Below are positions 23,509 to 35,334 of a stretch of 64,000 bases of DNA, in pieces. This DNA comes from Stomorhina lunata (lineage: Eukaryota > Arthropoda > Insecta > Diptera > Rhiniidae). The stretch's first letter is position 1. Each line of letters opens with the position of its first letter. Position numbers and translations under genes: made by a program. The stretch is from assembly GCA_933228675.1 (NCBI GenBank), contig OW121744.1, forward strand, positions 94,252,574-94,316,573, read 5' to 3'. The notes under the pieces are model-generated. The model was not told where the DNA came from, made no database searches, and saw only the letters and a program-made list of their open reading frames with translations.

Positions 23509-24919
23509 AGTACCTGGTAGACCGAGCCTTGCTCGGAGCTTTATGATAAGTATTTTGAGGAAAGTTTTAAAGTTTTTATATATTTTATATTATAAAGTGC
23601 TAAAATAAATTTAGAGGAAAGACATTGTAGAAATATTCAGTTAATTTGGAATTATTTGATTTATTTTGTCCGACCAACACATAGTTTGCATAGTTTACAG
23701 TTTAACTCATTTTGAATAATTTTGGAAATTATTCATATCAACAGAAACCTCTGTCGACTCATGCGCAACAACTTTGCTAAAGATTATAGTCTGATCAAAT
23801 GCACAGTTTACGATTTAATTCATTTTGAGTAGTTTTCTGTGGCGCCACCTGTCGGATTTTGCTTATTCCAATTCATAAAACTTCTTCGGCTTATCCGTAA
23901 CAACTTTGCTGAAGATTATAGCATGATTAAATGTACAGCATACGATTAAATTGACTTTGAGTAAATTTCAGTAGCGCCACCTGTCGAAATTTCTTCATAC
24001 CAACTAAGAAACCTTCGTCGGCTCATGTGCAACAACTTTGCTAAAGATTGTAGCATGATTAAATGTACAGATTACGATTAAATTGACTTTGAGTAAGTTT
24101 CTGTAGCGCCACCTGTCGGAAATTATTCATACCAACTAAAAAGCCTTCGTCGGCTCATGCGCTACAACTTTGCTAAAGATCATAGCATGATCAAATGTAC
24201 AGTTTACGATTTAATTAATTTTTAGTAATTTTCAGTGGCGCCATCTGTCGGAAATTAGTCTTATCAACTTTAAAACCTTCGCCGGCTTATCCGCAACATC
24301 TTCGCTAAAGAGCATAACACAATCAAATTCACAGTTTACTATTCTATAAAGAACATACATACAGACAAACATTCATTTGTTTAAAATAATACTAATTTTT
24401 CCCCCTTTTTATTCCCTAATTTCTAAAAGTTCCATATGTATATTTGGTACTTTTTTGGTGCCAATTGAATTCGGTACATTTTTTTAAAACGCATTTAACA
24501 TAATGTATAATGTTCCTATTCATATTACTTTGGAGATGTTAAGTTATCATTTTATCCCTTTTTTACCCATTTTGGCTAAAAAGGGTTAAAAAGGTGCCAA
24601 AAAAACTATTTTCACCCTTTTTTACCCCCTATCGGACATAGTTTCAAAAAAGTACCAAACACCTGTCCGCTTATTTTCAAAGCTGTTTAAAACGTAATTT
24701 TAATTTTGTTTCTATATCTATTACTTTAGGAGACATAGCGTTTTCGATTTTTTCCCCTTTTTACCCGTTTTTACCCTCTTAGAGGTAAAAGTTCCAAAAG
24801 TCCCTTCTTCTTCGACCTATACATCAAAAAAGATACCCACTGTCCAAATTTTATCAAAATCGTTAGAGCCGTTTTCGAGATAGCCATTCTATATATATAC
24901 AATTATTGCTCGTTTAAGA
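23509..24919 (+). mobile_element. REP-1 copy 2
   Basis: Same ends as copy 1: AGTACCTGG plus CCGAGCCTTGCTCGG at the left, TATATATACAATTATTGCTCG at the right. Five ~129-bp monomers start near 23744, 23878, 24009, 24141 and 24270, each with GTGGCGCCAC or a close variant. Compared with copy 1, one monomer is missing and the 3' part is slightly shorter, consistent with unequal exchange among monomers. No coding region. Confidence 0.7.
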
Positions 24920-24924
24920 GCTAT

Positions 24925-25200
24925 CAACAATTTTTCTATAAATTTTTTTTTTAAGTTTTTCTATAAAAATTATTTTTATCAAAAATTTTTCTATAGAAAT
25001 TTTTTTATCAAAAATTATCTTGTATCAAATTTTTTTATTAAAAATTATTCTATAGAAAATTTTTTTATCAAAAATTTTTCTATAGAATTTTTTTTATTAA
25101 AAATTTTTCTATAGAACATTTTTTCATAAAAATTTTTCTATTGAAAATTTTTGTATCAAAAATTTTTCTATAGGAGATTTGAAAATTTTTGGTAATAAAA
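24925..25200 (+). repeat. 31-bp repeat array G (degenerate)
   Basis: About nine decayed units of period near 31, each with TTTTTCTATAGAAAA followed by a T-run and ATCAAAAAT. The CTATAG palindrome is the same as in families A and F. It starts immediately after the right end of REP-1 copy 2. Individual copies have indels and broken cores (CTATTG, CTTGTA). Confidence 0.75.
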
Positions 25201-26715
25201 ATATTTTTATCGAACAATTTTCCAAAGAAAAATATTTATTAAATAGGGGTTTTCAAAAATTTTGAGACGTCAAACATTTAATTAAAAAGTTTTACTGAAG
25301 TGTATTGTACTAAGATCCTAATTTATTACAATTATTTATTATTGTTATAAATAGTTTTTTAATAAAACCAAAAAATGTTGGTGGGTTAGACCATCTCATC
25401 AGGAGGATTACCACTAATTCTAGACAGAGCGAAAACCACACATTATATCTTATATTGAGGGACAGAATTAATATTGAGGGACAGAATAGATGTGTTGGAC
25501 ACAATAATTATTCGCATTCATATAATTCGTATTAGAATAATTTTAATACTCATTTCAAGAGTTTTATTTTTGATCATGGTATTTACAAAAATTACAAAAT
25601 TCATTGGCTACTGGTGGTATGGGCTGCCTACTCTTAATTATAAAATGGTCCGTATTTCAATCTTATGAGTTTTATAGTTCAGCCCCAAATTGTAGAACTT
25701 ATATAGTCCACTTTTCTATGTTTTGTAAGTATAGACTGGGAATGTGGATTATGGCTGTTATGATTTCTAAATAAAGTCCAGTTTTCAACTCTCAGTTTCT
25801 TACATCAAATTTTTCTCGAACCCATTTTATTTTACCCCACTGTTTCCCATATTCCAAAACTCCTTTGGAGTATGATTGTACATAGTTATAATAGTTACAC
25901 ATTTCCATTTGCTGCAGCACCTAACATTTGTTGAATGTTTTATTTTCTTTTGTGATACCACTGCTGCTGCAGCTTGCGGAAAATATTGTAGAAAAAAATA
26001 TTTAATTAAGTCCCCAAGATATAGAGTAACAATCTCGATGCTTAATGTAAACTACTTTTGTTTTCTTATTGTCTGTCTGTCTATCTAACCAAATGTCTGT
26101 CCTTTCCTATGCACTGATGTCTGTCTGTCTGTCCTTGCTTACAGCTATCCATCGTCAGACAAACAAACTATGTACCTCTGACATACAATGTATATATATG
26201 TAAGAGTATGGATGTACCTCTAAAAACTAAAACTTTTAACTAAAATTACAAATGCAACAAAAATCTTAAAAAAAACAAAAACTTTGTGGCACAAATCTAC
26301 TGGGGAAATAAGGCAGCCAAAAACTCTGGGGATTTGCCAAAACAAATGTTATAACAATAAAAGTGTTTGCCAACATGTTTTACTTAAAGCAAATAAAACT
26401 CCACATGATTTTCAAAGCGTTTTTTTTATCCACTTCTACTTCTGTTAGTTTTATTAAATGAATTAAATACGAGAACGTATATATAGAAAAAACAATCTCA
26501 GAATATATATTCCAGGTTGTAGTCATATCAGAAAAACACACGAATTTCTAGTTTCATACACGTTAGGTAGTAAATGGATTTCAAAAACTTTTTGGTGTAC
26601 AATTTGTTAGAAGATAATTGCTGGTGATTGTTAATGGGGAAATAAATGGCAAATAAAACAGAAGCTAAAGGATTTTGTTGGGCCATTAAGAGCTACTATC
26701 AAAAATTACACTTTA
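25201..26715. other. unassigned DNA with short GTCT tracts
   Basis: No gene is supported. Short ORFs of 64-70 codons (25310, 25474, 25876) lack motifs. Two short GTCTGTCTGTC tracts lie at 26070-26135. A small local duplication of GAGGGACAGAAT is seen near 25455 and 25475. Confidence 0.45.
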
Positions 26716-27986
26716 TTGAAAACTTTGACTATCGTCAACTTTTCTATAGAAAACTAAGACTAACGTCAACTTTTCTATAGAAAACTAAGACTAACGTCAA
26801 CTTTTCTATAGAAAACTAAGACTAACGTCAACTTTTCTATAGAAAACTAAGACTAACGTCAACTTTTCTATAGAAAACTAAGACTAACGTCAAATTTTCT
26901 ATAGAAAACTAAGACTAACGTCAACTTTTCTATAGAAAACTAAGACTAACGTCAACTTTTCTATAGAAAACTAAGACTAACGTCAACTTTTCTATCGAAA
27001 ACTAAGACTAACGTCAACTTTTCTATAGAAAACTAAGACTAACGTCAACTTTTCTATAGAAAACTAAGACTAACGTCAACTTTTCTATAGAAAACTAAGA
27101 CTAACGTCAACTTTTCTATAGAAAACTAAGACTAACGTCAACTTTTCTATAGAAAACTAAGACTAACGTCAACTTTTCTATAGAAAACTAAGACTAACGT
27201 CAACTTTTCTATAGAAAACTAAGACTAACGTCAACTTTTCTATAGAAAACTAAGACTAACGTCAACTTTTCTATAGAAAACTAAGACTAACGTCAACTTT
27301 TCTATAGAAAACTAAGACTAACGTCAACTTTTTTATAGAAAACTAAGACTAACGTCAACTTTTCTATAGAAAACTAAGACTATCGTCAACTTTTCTATAG
27401 AAAACTAAGACTATCGTCAACTTTTCTATAGAAAACTAAGACTATCGTCAACTTTTCTATAGAAAACTAAGACTATCGTCAACTTTTCTATAGAAAACTA
27501 AGACTATCGTCAACTTTTCTATAGAAAAATAAGACTATCGTCAACTTTTCTATAGAAAACTAAGACTATCGTCAACTTTTCTATAGAAAACTAAGACTAT
27601 CGTCAACTTTTCTATAGAAAACTAAGACTATTGTCAACTTTTCTATAGAAAACTAAGACTATTGTCAACTTTTCTATAGAAAACTAAGACTATCGTCAAC
27701 TTTTCTTTAGAAAACTTTGACTATCGTCAACTTTTCTATAGAAAACTTTGACTATCGTCAACTTTTCTATAGAAAACTTTCACTATCGTCAACTTTTCTA
27801 TAGAAAACTTTGACTAGCGTCAACTTTTCTTTAGAAAACTTTGACTATTGTCAACTTTTCTTTAGAAAACTTTGACTATCGTCAACTTTTCTATAGAAAA
27901 CTTTGACTATCGTCAACTTTTCTATAGCAAACTAAGTCTATCGTCAACTTTTCTATAGAAAACTAAGACTATCGTCGACTTTTCTC
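26716..27986 (-). repeat. 31-bp satellite array A2 (inverted)
   Basis: About 41 copies of family A in reverse orientation relative to A1 and A3: TTTTCTATAGAAAA with CTAAGACTAACGTCAAC. The left two thirds are almost uniform for the 'ACTAACGTC' variant, which corresponds to the GTTAGTCTTAG variant at the right edge of A1. The right third has ACTATCGTC and then TTTGACTATCG variants. Confidence 0.96.
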
Positions 27987-28560
27987 TGTTATTGCCACGA
28001 TTGATCTTCGTTGTCTACAAATTTGAAACATTTTAATTCAATTTCATTCAATTCCCTCAAATACCTGTTATTTTACCTTTAAGGTGTTTTTCTCTAAATA
28101 TTTCTCTATCTCCTTTCCAACAGGTGTTTGGAGCACATTTTCTTTTTGCGAATAATTTCTAGTATAAAGATTAAAAGTTAAACATTATTTTAGTTTCTTT
28201 GATTTTTGATGGCTAATTCATTTATCCACAATTTTGCTATTTTTATGCCATTTTCCAAAGGGGTAATTTCTGCCAACTTAACGAGTTTTGTTAAATTGCA
28301 AAATATTTTTACTTTAGAAATTTTCAAATAATTCATTGAAAATTTCTTTTGCAACATTATGTTGCAGCCTATTTTTAAGTTTACTGCCTGTTGTTTTCTG
28401 GCGATTTAGTGCAATTTTGTTGCACTAGAACGTATTGCATTCGTTTTTTTTCTTGTTTTGAGGTGTTCTTATTAATTTTGTTTGATGTTTTCATCAAATA
28501 TTTATGAAATTTCAAAGTATAAGTAGTTCATGTTAGACAGATTTTTAATAAGGTCATATT
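27987..28560. other. spacer between oppositely oriented A arrays
   Basis: About 570 bp of AT-rich DNA with no ORF or repeat recognised. It separates A2 (minus) from A3 (plus), so A2 and A3 are divergent inverted arrays around it. Confidence 0.45.
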
Positions 28561-30150
28561 AAGTTGACGAAGGTCAAAGTTTTCTATAGAAAAGTTGAAG
28601 ATAGTCATAGCTTTCTATATAAAAGTTGACGATAGTCATAGTTTTCTATAGAAAAGTTGACAATAGTCATAGTTTTCTAGAGAAAACTTGACGATAGTCA
28701 TAGTTTTCTAGAGAAAAGTTGACGATAGTCATAGCTTTCTAGAGAAAAGTTGACGATAGTCATAGTTTTCTAGAGAAAAGTTGACGATAGTCATAGTTTC
28801 TAGAGAAAAGTTGACGATAGTCATAGTTTTCTAGAGAAAAGTTGACGATAGTCATAGTTTTCTAGAGAAAAGTTGACGATAGTCATAGTTTTCTAGAGAA
28901 AAGTTGACGATAGTCACAGTTTTCTATAGAAAAGTTGACGATAGTCACAGTTTTCTATAGAAAAGTTGACGACAGTCACAGTTTTCTATAGAAAAGTTAA
29001 CGACAGTCACAGTTTTCTATAGAAAAGTTGATGATAGTCATAGTTTTCTAGAGAAAAGTTGAAGATAGTCATAGCTTTCTATATAAAAGTTTACAATAGC
29101 CATAGTTTTCTATAGAAAAGTTGACGATAGTCATAGTTTTCTAGAGAAAGGTTGACGATAGTCATAGTTTTCTAGAGTAAAGTTGACGATAGTCATAGTT
29201 TTCTAGAGAAACGTTGACGATAGTCATAGTTTTCTAGAGTAAAGTTGACGATAGTCATAGTTTCTAGAGAAACGTTGACGATAGTCATAGTTTTCTAGAG
29301 AAAAGTTGACGATAGTCATAGTTATCTAGAGAAAAGTTGACGATAGTCATAGTTTTCTGGAGAAAAGTTGACGATAGTCATAGCTTTCTGGAGAAAAGTT
29401 GACGATAGTCATAGTTTTCTGGAGAAAAGTTGACGATAGTCATAGTTTTCTGGAGAAGTGTTGACGATAGTCATAGTTTTCTGGAGAAATGTTGACGATA
29501 GTCATAGTTTTCTGGAGAAAAGTTGACGATAGTAATAGTTTTCTGAAGAAAAGTTGACGAAAGTCATAGTTTTCTGGAGAAAGGTTGACGATAGTCATAG
29601 TTTTCTGGAGAAAAGTTGACGATAGTCATAGTTTTCTGGAGAAAAGTTGACGATAGTCATAGTTTTCTGGAGAAAAGTTGACGATAGTCACAGTTTTCTG
29701 GAGAAAAGTTGACGATAGTCATAGTTTTCTGGAGAAAAGTTGACGATAGTCATAGTTTTCTGGAGAAAAGTTGACGATAGTCAAAGTTTTCTGGAGAAAA
29801 GTTGACGATAGTCATAGTTTTCTGGAGAAAAGTTGACGATAGTCATAGTTTTCTGGAGAAAAGTTGACGATAGTCATAGTTTTCTGGAAAAAAGTTGACG
29901 ATAGTCATAGTTTTCTGGAGAAAAGTTGACGTTAATGATAGTTTTCTAGAGAAAAGTTGACGTTAGTCATAGTTTTCTAGAGAAAAGTTGACGTTAGTCA
30001 TAGTTTTCTAGAGAAAAGTTGACGTTAGTCATAGTTTTCTAGAGAAAAGTTGACGTTAGTCATAGTTTTCTAGAGAAAAGTTGACGTTAGTCATCTTTTT
30101 CTAGGAAAAGTTATAGAGTCATAGTTTTCTAAAAAAAAAGTTGGCTTTTG
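28561..30150 (+). repeat. 31-bp satellite array A3 with changing core
   Basis: About 51 family-A copies in plus orientation. The palindromic centre varies in blocks: CTATAG at about 28570-28680 and 28920-29030, CTAGAG at about 28680-28910 and 29040-29340, CTGGAG at about 29350-29935, and CTAGAG again to the end. The ATAGTCATAG half stays constant until about 29935, then becomes GTTAGTCATAG. The left and right edges are degenerate. Confidence 0.96.
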
Positions 30151-31704
30151 TCAAAACTTCAATTTTTGGTCTTTTGGAATACATTGAAATAGTTCCCTAC
30201 AAGTGAGTCTACTTTTCAATCTTTATTCTTTATATAGGGCTATTCATTCATTGCTCTAAATCCTGTCTTCATTTCAATCATTAACTATTTCATTTCCTTT
30301 TAATACAATTGAGATTGAGTAAAGTCCTATTTTCCAATACACATTTTTCTATTCATTATTATAAATTTTCTCATAATAGTTTTCCTTTTTATATAAATAA
30401 CTAGAATATGTTTTGTTGTATTTTCCTGTCCTTCACCAAACTAAATGTGATTGAAAAGTTTTTGAAAAGAAAATGAGTAACCAGCAATAATGGTAGAAAA
30501 CTTTAATGCTTAAATCTACATAAATCAATTTTCATTTCCTGTAATTTTTAGACACACTCTTAAGCTTAATGTTATAGAAAATGTAAAAAATCTTGGCAAT
30601 AACAATAATGCCAAAAACCAGCAGTTAGTTAGAAATATTTAAACCAAAATACTAAAAGATCAGGCAAGCTAGATCTTAAACAGCTTCAGCAAGTCCAGCA
30701 GTCAGTCATTTATTCATTCATTCATTCAGTCATGGTGAGTTGGACAGGCCAAATAGCCAGTTGTTAGACATAGTATGTACGTACGAAACTAATACAGCAT
30801 AAGTAACTTACTCATATATCGTCTTCTGTACTTAATATGGATCTACTCAATTTTTCAAATTCTAGTTTTAATAAAATTTTTTGTTAATATCTCAATTGGT
30901 TTTCAAGTTATTAAAAAAAATACCAATTCAAATATAATTCTTCGTCAACCTTACTATTAGAGTTCAATACTCATTTCAGCTAACGATATCTTTATCAATT
31001 GACCAACTACATTTATGAATACCCGTATTCATTGTATTGAATAGACTAGAAAACAAATCTATCTGCAATTGTATGCTTATGGCTGCACATAAACCCACTT
31101 ATCTAATTGCGGTTCCGGGAACTGGTTCTCCTTGATACATTTTTTTTCGCATTTAATATATTTATTTTTTTCATTTTTACAATATTTTCTGTTAAAAGCT
31201 TATACAAACTCATTAGAACTTAATCATAACTTTATGCTCAGGCATAGAAACTTAGATTTGAACAAAAGTCCAATAAAATTCAAATTCAAAACTTTAAACT
31301 TGGCGATATCTCAGCGAAACATATGTATAGAAAACAAATGTTGTAAATATTATTTATTTGTTTTTGTTTAAGTCATTATAATATGGCTTAAAGCTATAAC
31401 AATTACTTTTTCAAAGCTAAGAGTGAATTTTTGTTTTAGCATTATTAAAATTTTCATATTCAATCGCAATTAAGAAAAAACAGAATTCAAAGTCTTTAAT
31501 TCATTCGTAGTTGTCTTTGTAGTCTAAATTTCGACCCTTGCATTCTACGCAGCCCGAATTGCAACTATAGCTCGCCTATAGTCATCTGTACATATTCCCC
31601 GCATTTAAAATCTTAAAAATTTTAATCCTAGTTCTTTTAAAACTGTCCTTCTAAACGAAACTCTCACTCTTGCTTTAATTTCAACTAAAGCTTTTTAACT
31701 ATTC
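30151..31704. other. AT-rich stretch without recognisable gene
   Basis: Contains a short (CATT)n-type tract near 30707-30730. The 79-codon ORF at 31132-31371 is low-complexity and not supported. No RNA gene or inverted-repeat element was seen. Confidence 0.45.
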
Positions 31705-32429
<725 letters not shown>

Positions 32430-32430
<1 letters not shown>

Positions 32431-32800
32431 AGAACAAGTAAGAAAGCCCGACCATACGATACCCTTTACCATTAAGTTCAAAGGTGTTCTTTTTTCCAGG
32501 ATAAAACTAAATATTTGCTAAATTTTGCCATTTTACAAACATTTTCTCAAAACTTATATATTTAAGCTGTTTTCGTCATTTGGACTTATAAATAGTGTAC
32601 AGATTTTTACGAATTTCAACAGCCATGGTCCCACTATCAAAACAAACAAATTTCATCTAATTATCTTTAGAATTGCGGCCTGTAGTTTGATTACATGGTG
32701 GTCCAGCCAGACGGACGTCGCTAAATGAACTCAGAAAGTGATTCTAAGTCTATTGCTATACTTTGCGTTACATACATCAGCACAAACTTATAAATAGCTC
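32430..32800 (+). mobile_element. REP-2 copy, internally deleted
   Basis: Starts AAGTAAGAAAGCCCGACCAT and ACGATACCC, as in the copy at 48993. It passes through TTTGCCATTTTACAAACATT and CAGCCATGGTCCCACTATCA, and ends at ACATCAGCACAAACTTATAA. About half of the full ~800-bp unit is missing. It is sandwiched directly between REP-3 and REP-1. Confidence 0.7.
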
Positions 32801-32811
32801 ATAGTATATGT

Positions 32812-33657
32812 AGTACCTGGTTGACCGAGCATTGCTCGGAGTTTTATGATAAACCTTTCAAAGAAAATTTTAAACTTTTCACATATATTTTATTTTATAA
32901 TGTATATACTTGCGATACACTTTTTGTTTCCAAGTTGATTTGTTTTAAAGTAAAAAAAAAGTACCAAACATTTTTTTCACACATTATAGGCCTTTCTTCC
33001 TAAAAGTTCCTCTTATTATTTCAGCTGATCAAAATGCAAGTTAAATTTTGTCTCCATACCTATTACTTTAAAAGTTTTAATGTTACCAATTTTTCCCCTT
33101 TTATCCCCTTATTTCCAAAAAGCCCCATATTCAAATTTGGTACTTCTTTGGTACCAATTAAATTCCGTACATTTTATTAAAATTCAGTTAACATTTTGTT
33201 TCTATATAATTACTTTAAGAGCTGTTAAGTTATAATGTTATCAATTTTTTATTCATTTTGCCCCCCGAAATTAAAAAAGTACCTAATACGTGTTCAATAT
33301 TTTTGTTAACATCTATTGATTGCAGTACAAAGCTTCTTGATATATTCATTCCTTAAAAAGATAAGAGTGGGTTAAAAAAGGTTCCAAAAACTATGTTCAC
33401 CCTTTTTTACCCACTATCTGGCATAGTTTCAAAAAAGTACCAAGCACCTGTCCGCTTATTTTAGCAGCTATTGAAAACGTAATTTAAATTTTATTTCTAT
33501 GCCTATTACTTTTTATCCTCGTTTTCGATTTGTTCCCCTTTTTATCCTTTTAAAGGCAAAGTTTCTGTTTACTCGACTTATACATCAAAAAAGGTACTCA
33601 CCGTCCAAATGTCGTAAAAATCGTTAGAGCCGTCTTCGAGATTAAGTCCTAGTTCTA

Positions 33658-33718
<61 letters not shown>

Positions 33719-33750
33719 TTTATATATATACAATTTTTGCTCGTTAAAGA
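32812..33750 (+). mobile_element. REP-1 copy 3 without central monomers
   Basis: Left end AGTACCTGG and a mutated hairpin (CCGAGCATTGCTCGG). Right end TTTTTGCTCGTTAAAGA after a long TA tract. All ~129-bp monomers are absent; the sequence passes from the 5' part to the 'CCCCTTTTTACC' segment. The TTTGGTACTTCTTTGGTACC and CGTTAGAGCCGTCTTCGAG blocks confirm the family. Confidence 0.7.
33662..33730. repeat. TA dinucleotide microsatellite
   Basis: About 50 bp of uninterrupted (TA)n and then an imperfect continuation, at the position where other REP-1 copies have only TATATATACAATTATTGC. It is therefore an expansion of a tract native to REP-1. Confidence 0.95.
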
Positions 33751-34448
33751 TATTAGATAAGATATATTTCTCTAAGACTTTAGGAAATAAAAGACTTAAG
33801 GTCCATATTTGACCTTAGCAGTGAAGGCTATAGCTTTTATTTTGTTTTTAATTTCGAAGAGGAATGAGATTTGAATCAGGTTCATTAAGTTCAGAATACT
33901 ATTAGAATTACAAAAAAGTACTTATAGGTATCTCGGAGGATATATTGTAGTCATTACAAGGTAATAAATTACAAGAGAACAAGCTAGAGCTATATTAAGA
34001 GCAAAAACTAAAGCTATGAATAGAGATATAATAAAAGCGCTATCTAGAGGTAAGTATGACTAAATCTTTAACAATAAACAGACCTTGGGACATGACTAGA
34101 AATTTGATAAGAGGTATGGCTAGAACAAGGACTTAATCAACTAGGAAAGCTATAGATAGAGCTGTGACTGGAGCCATGATTAGTTCTCTGACCAATATAA
34201 AGAAATATGATAAGAGCTATGGATAGGAATAGAAATGTGACTAAATATATAACTAGACCTCGCTTTTAGTTGTAGTTCTCACTAAAGTTATGATTAAGAC
34301 TATGTCTGGGCTATAGAGCTATTCCAGCAGATATGACCTATAATTATGACTCGACCTAGATTTAATATATAATAAGAGCTATGACTTTATTTTACTTTAT
34401 ACTATATTTAGGAAAAAAACATCAGTAAAGTACACTAAGCGATTATAC
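33751..34448. repeat. decayed repeat of a GAGCTATGACTAGA-like word
   Basis: No gene. From about 33960 to 34390 variants of one word recur every 15-40 bp: GCTATGAATAGAGA, GTATGACTAAATC, GACATGACTAGAAA, GGTATGGCTAGAAC, GCTGTGACTGGAG, GCTATGGATAGG, ATGTGACTAAATA and GAGCTATGACT. Spacing is irregular. This looks like an ancient, heavily decayed tandem array. CTATGACTAGA is also the minus-strand unit of the 11-bp satellite 1 kb downstream. Confidence 0.45.
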
Positions 34449-34658
34449 ATATCGCACTTGTTCAACAAGAGGGTATTAACTCAAAATTTTTAAATTTTCA
34501 CTTTTTTAAAGAAATTGATGTGTAGTAGTCTTATCTACCCACTGTAAAAATCTGACATCATTCTCTCTATAATTTCACCAAAAAAACTACAGGTTTTTGA
34601 CTCTACTGAAAATTTAAAAATTTTGAGTTAATACCCTCTTGTTGACCAAGTGCGATAT
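34449..34658. mobile_element. 210-bp MITE with ~50-bp inverted repeats
   Basis: The left end ATATCGCACTTGTTCAACAA, continuing to about 34500, matches the reverse complement of the right end over about 50 bp with one visible mismatch (CTTGTTCAAC versus CTTGGTCAAC). The inner block GAGGGTATTAACTCAAAATT is identical in both arms. Only about 110 bp lie between the arms. TA or ATAT flanks suggest a TA-type target but do not fix the exact ends. Confidence 0.85.
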
Positions 34659-35334
34659 ATTAAATATAAAACTGACATACAAATTAAACATAATTAATAA
34701 TAATAATTGCTAAAATTCAATGAAATCAATTTAAATCACAGCATGCTGTGCATTAATATCATCTTATTTAAATCACTTTTGATACTTCATTCGCTCAATA
34801 TTTGAGCTTGTAAACTTGGCCATCAGTTGTTTGTATGAGTGAGTATCTATCAGGATTTGCAAGAATTTCAATAAAGAAATAAACTTCAAAAATACTTGAG
34901 AAACCATTAAATAGTTGGCGTTTATCAAGGCCAATTGATTGGTTAAGTTTCGTTAACTGGTCATTCAGTCTGTCAATTTATTTGAATGGTCTTTTAATAA
35001 ATGATGGGTGTATGTGTGTTCGTTCTACTTACCTGTCCGTTAACTTGGCTATCAAATGCTTATGATAGACATAGTAGGCTTCTAAGAGTAAAATATTATT
35101 GTATGCATTAATAATCTATTTATAATTTAATAATTTAAGATCTAATATAATGAAGGAATTAATTAAACACTTGCGTGTTTTATTTGTTTATTTTAGAAAG
35201 CAGTAAACAGTTACATATAATAAGCTATACTTATTTGTAAAATGGAATCATTGAGATAAATAATCCAAATCCTCAGGCGGAACAATCAAAATAGGCCAAT
35301 ATAGAGTAAAATTCTACGATCGTTAGCACATAAT
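34659..35334. other. AT-rich flank of the 11-bp satellite
   Basis: No ORF, RNA gene or repeat was recognised. The sequence runs into the satellite at CACATAATAGTCTAG. Confidence 0.45.
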
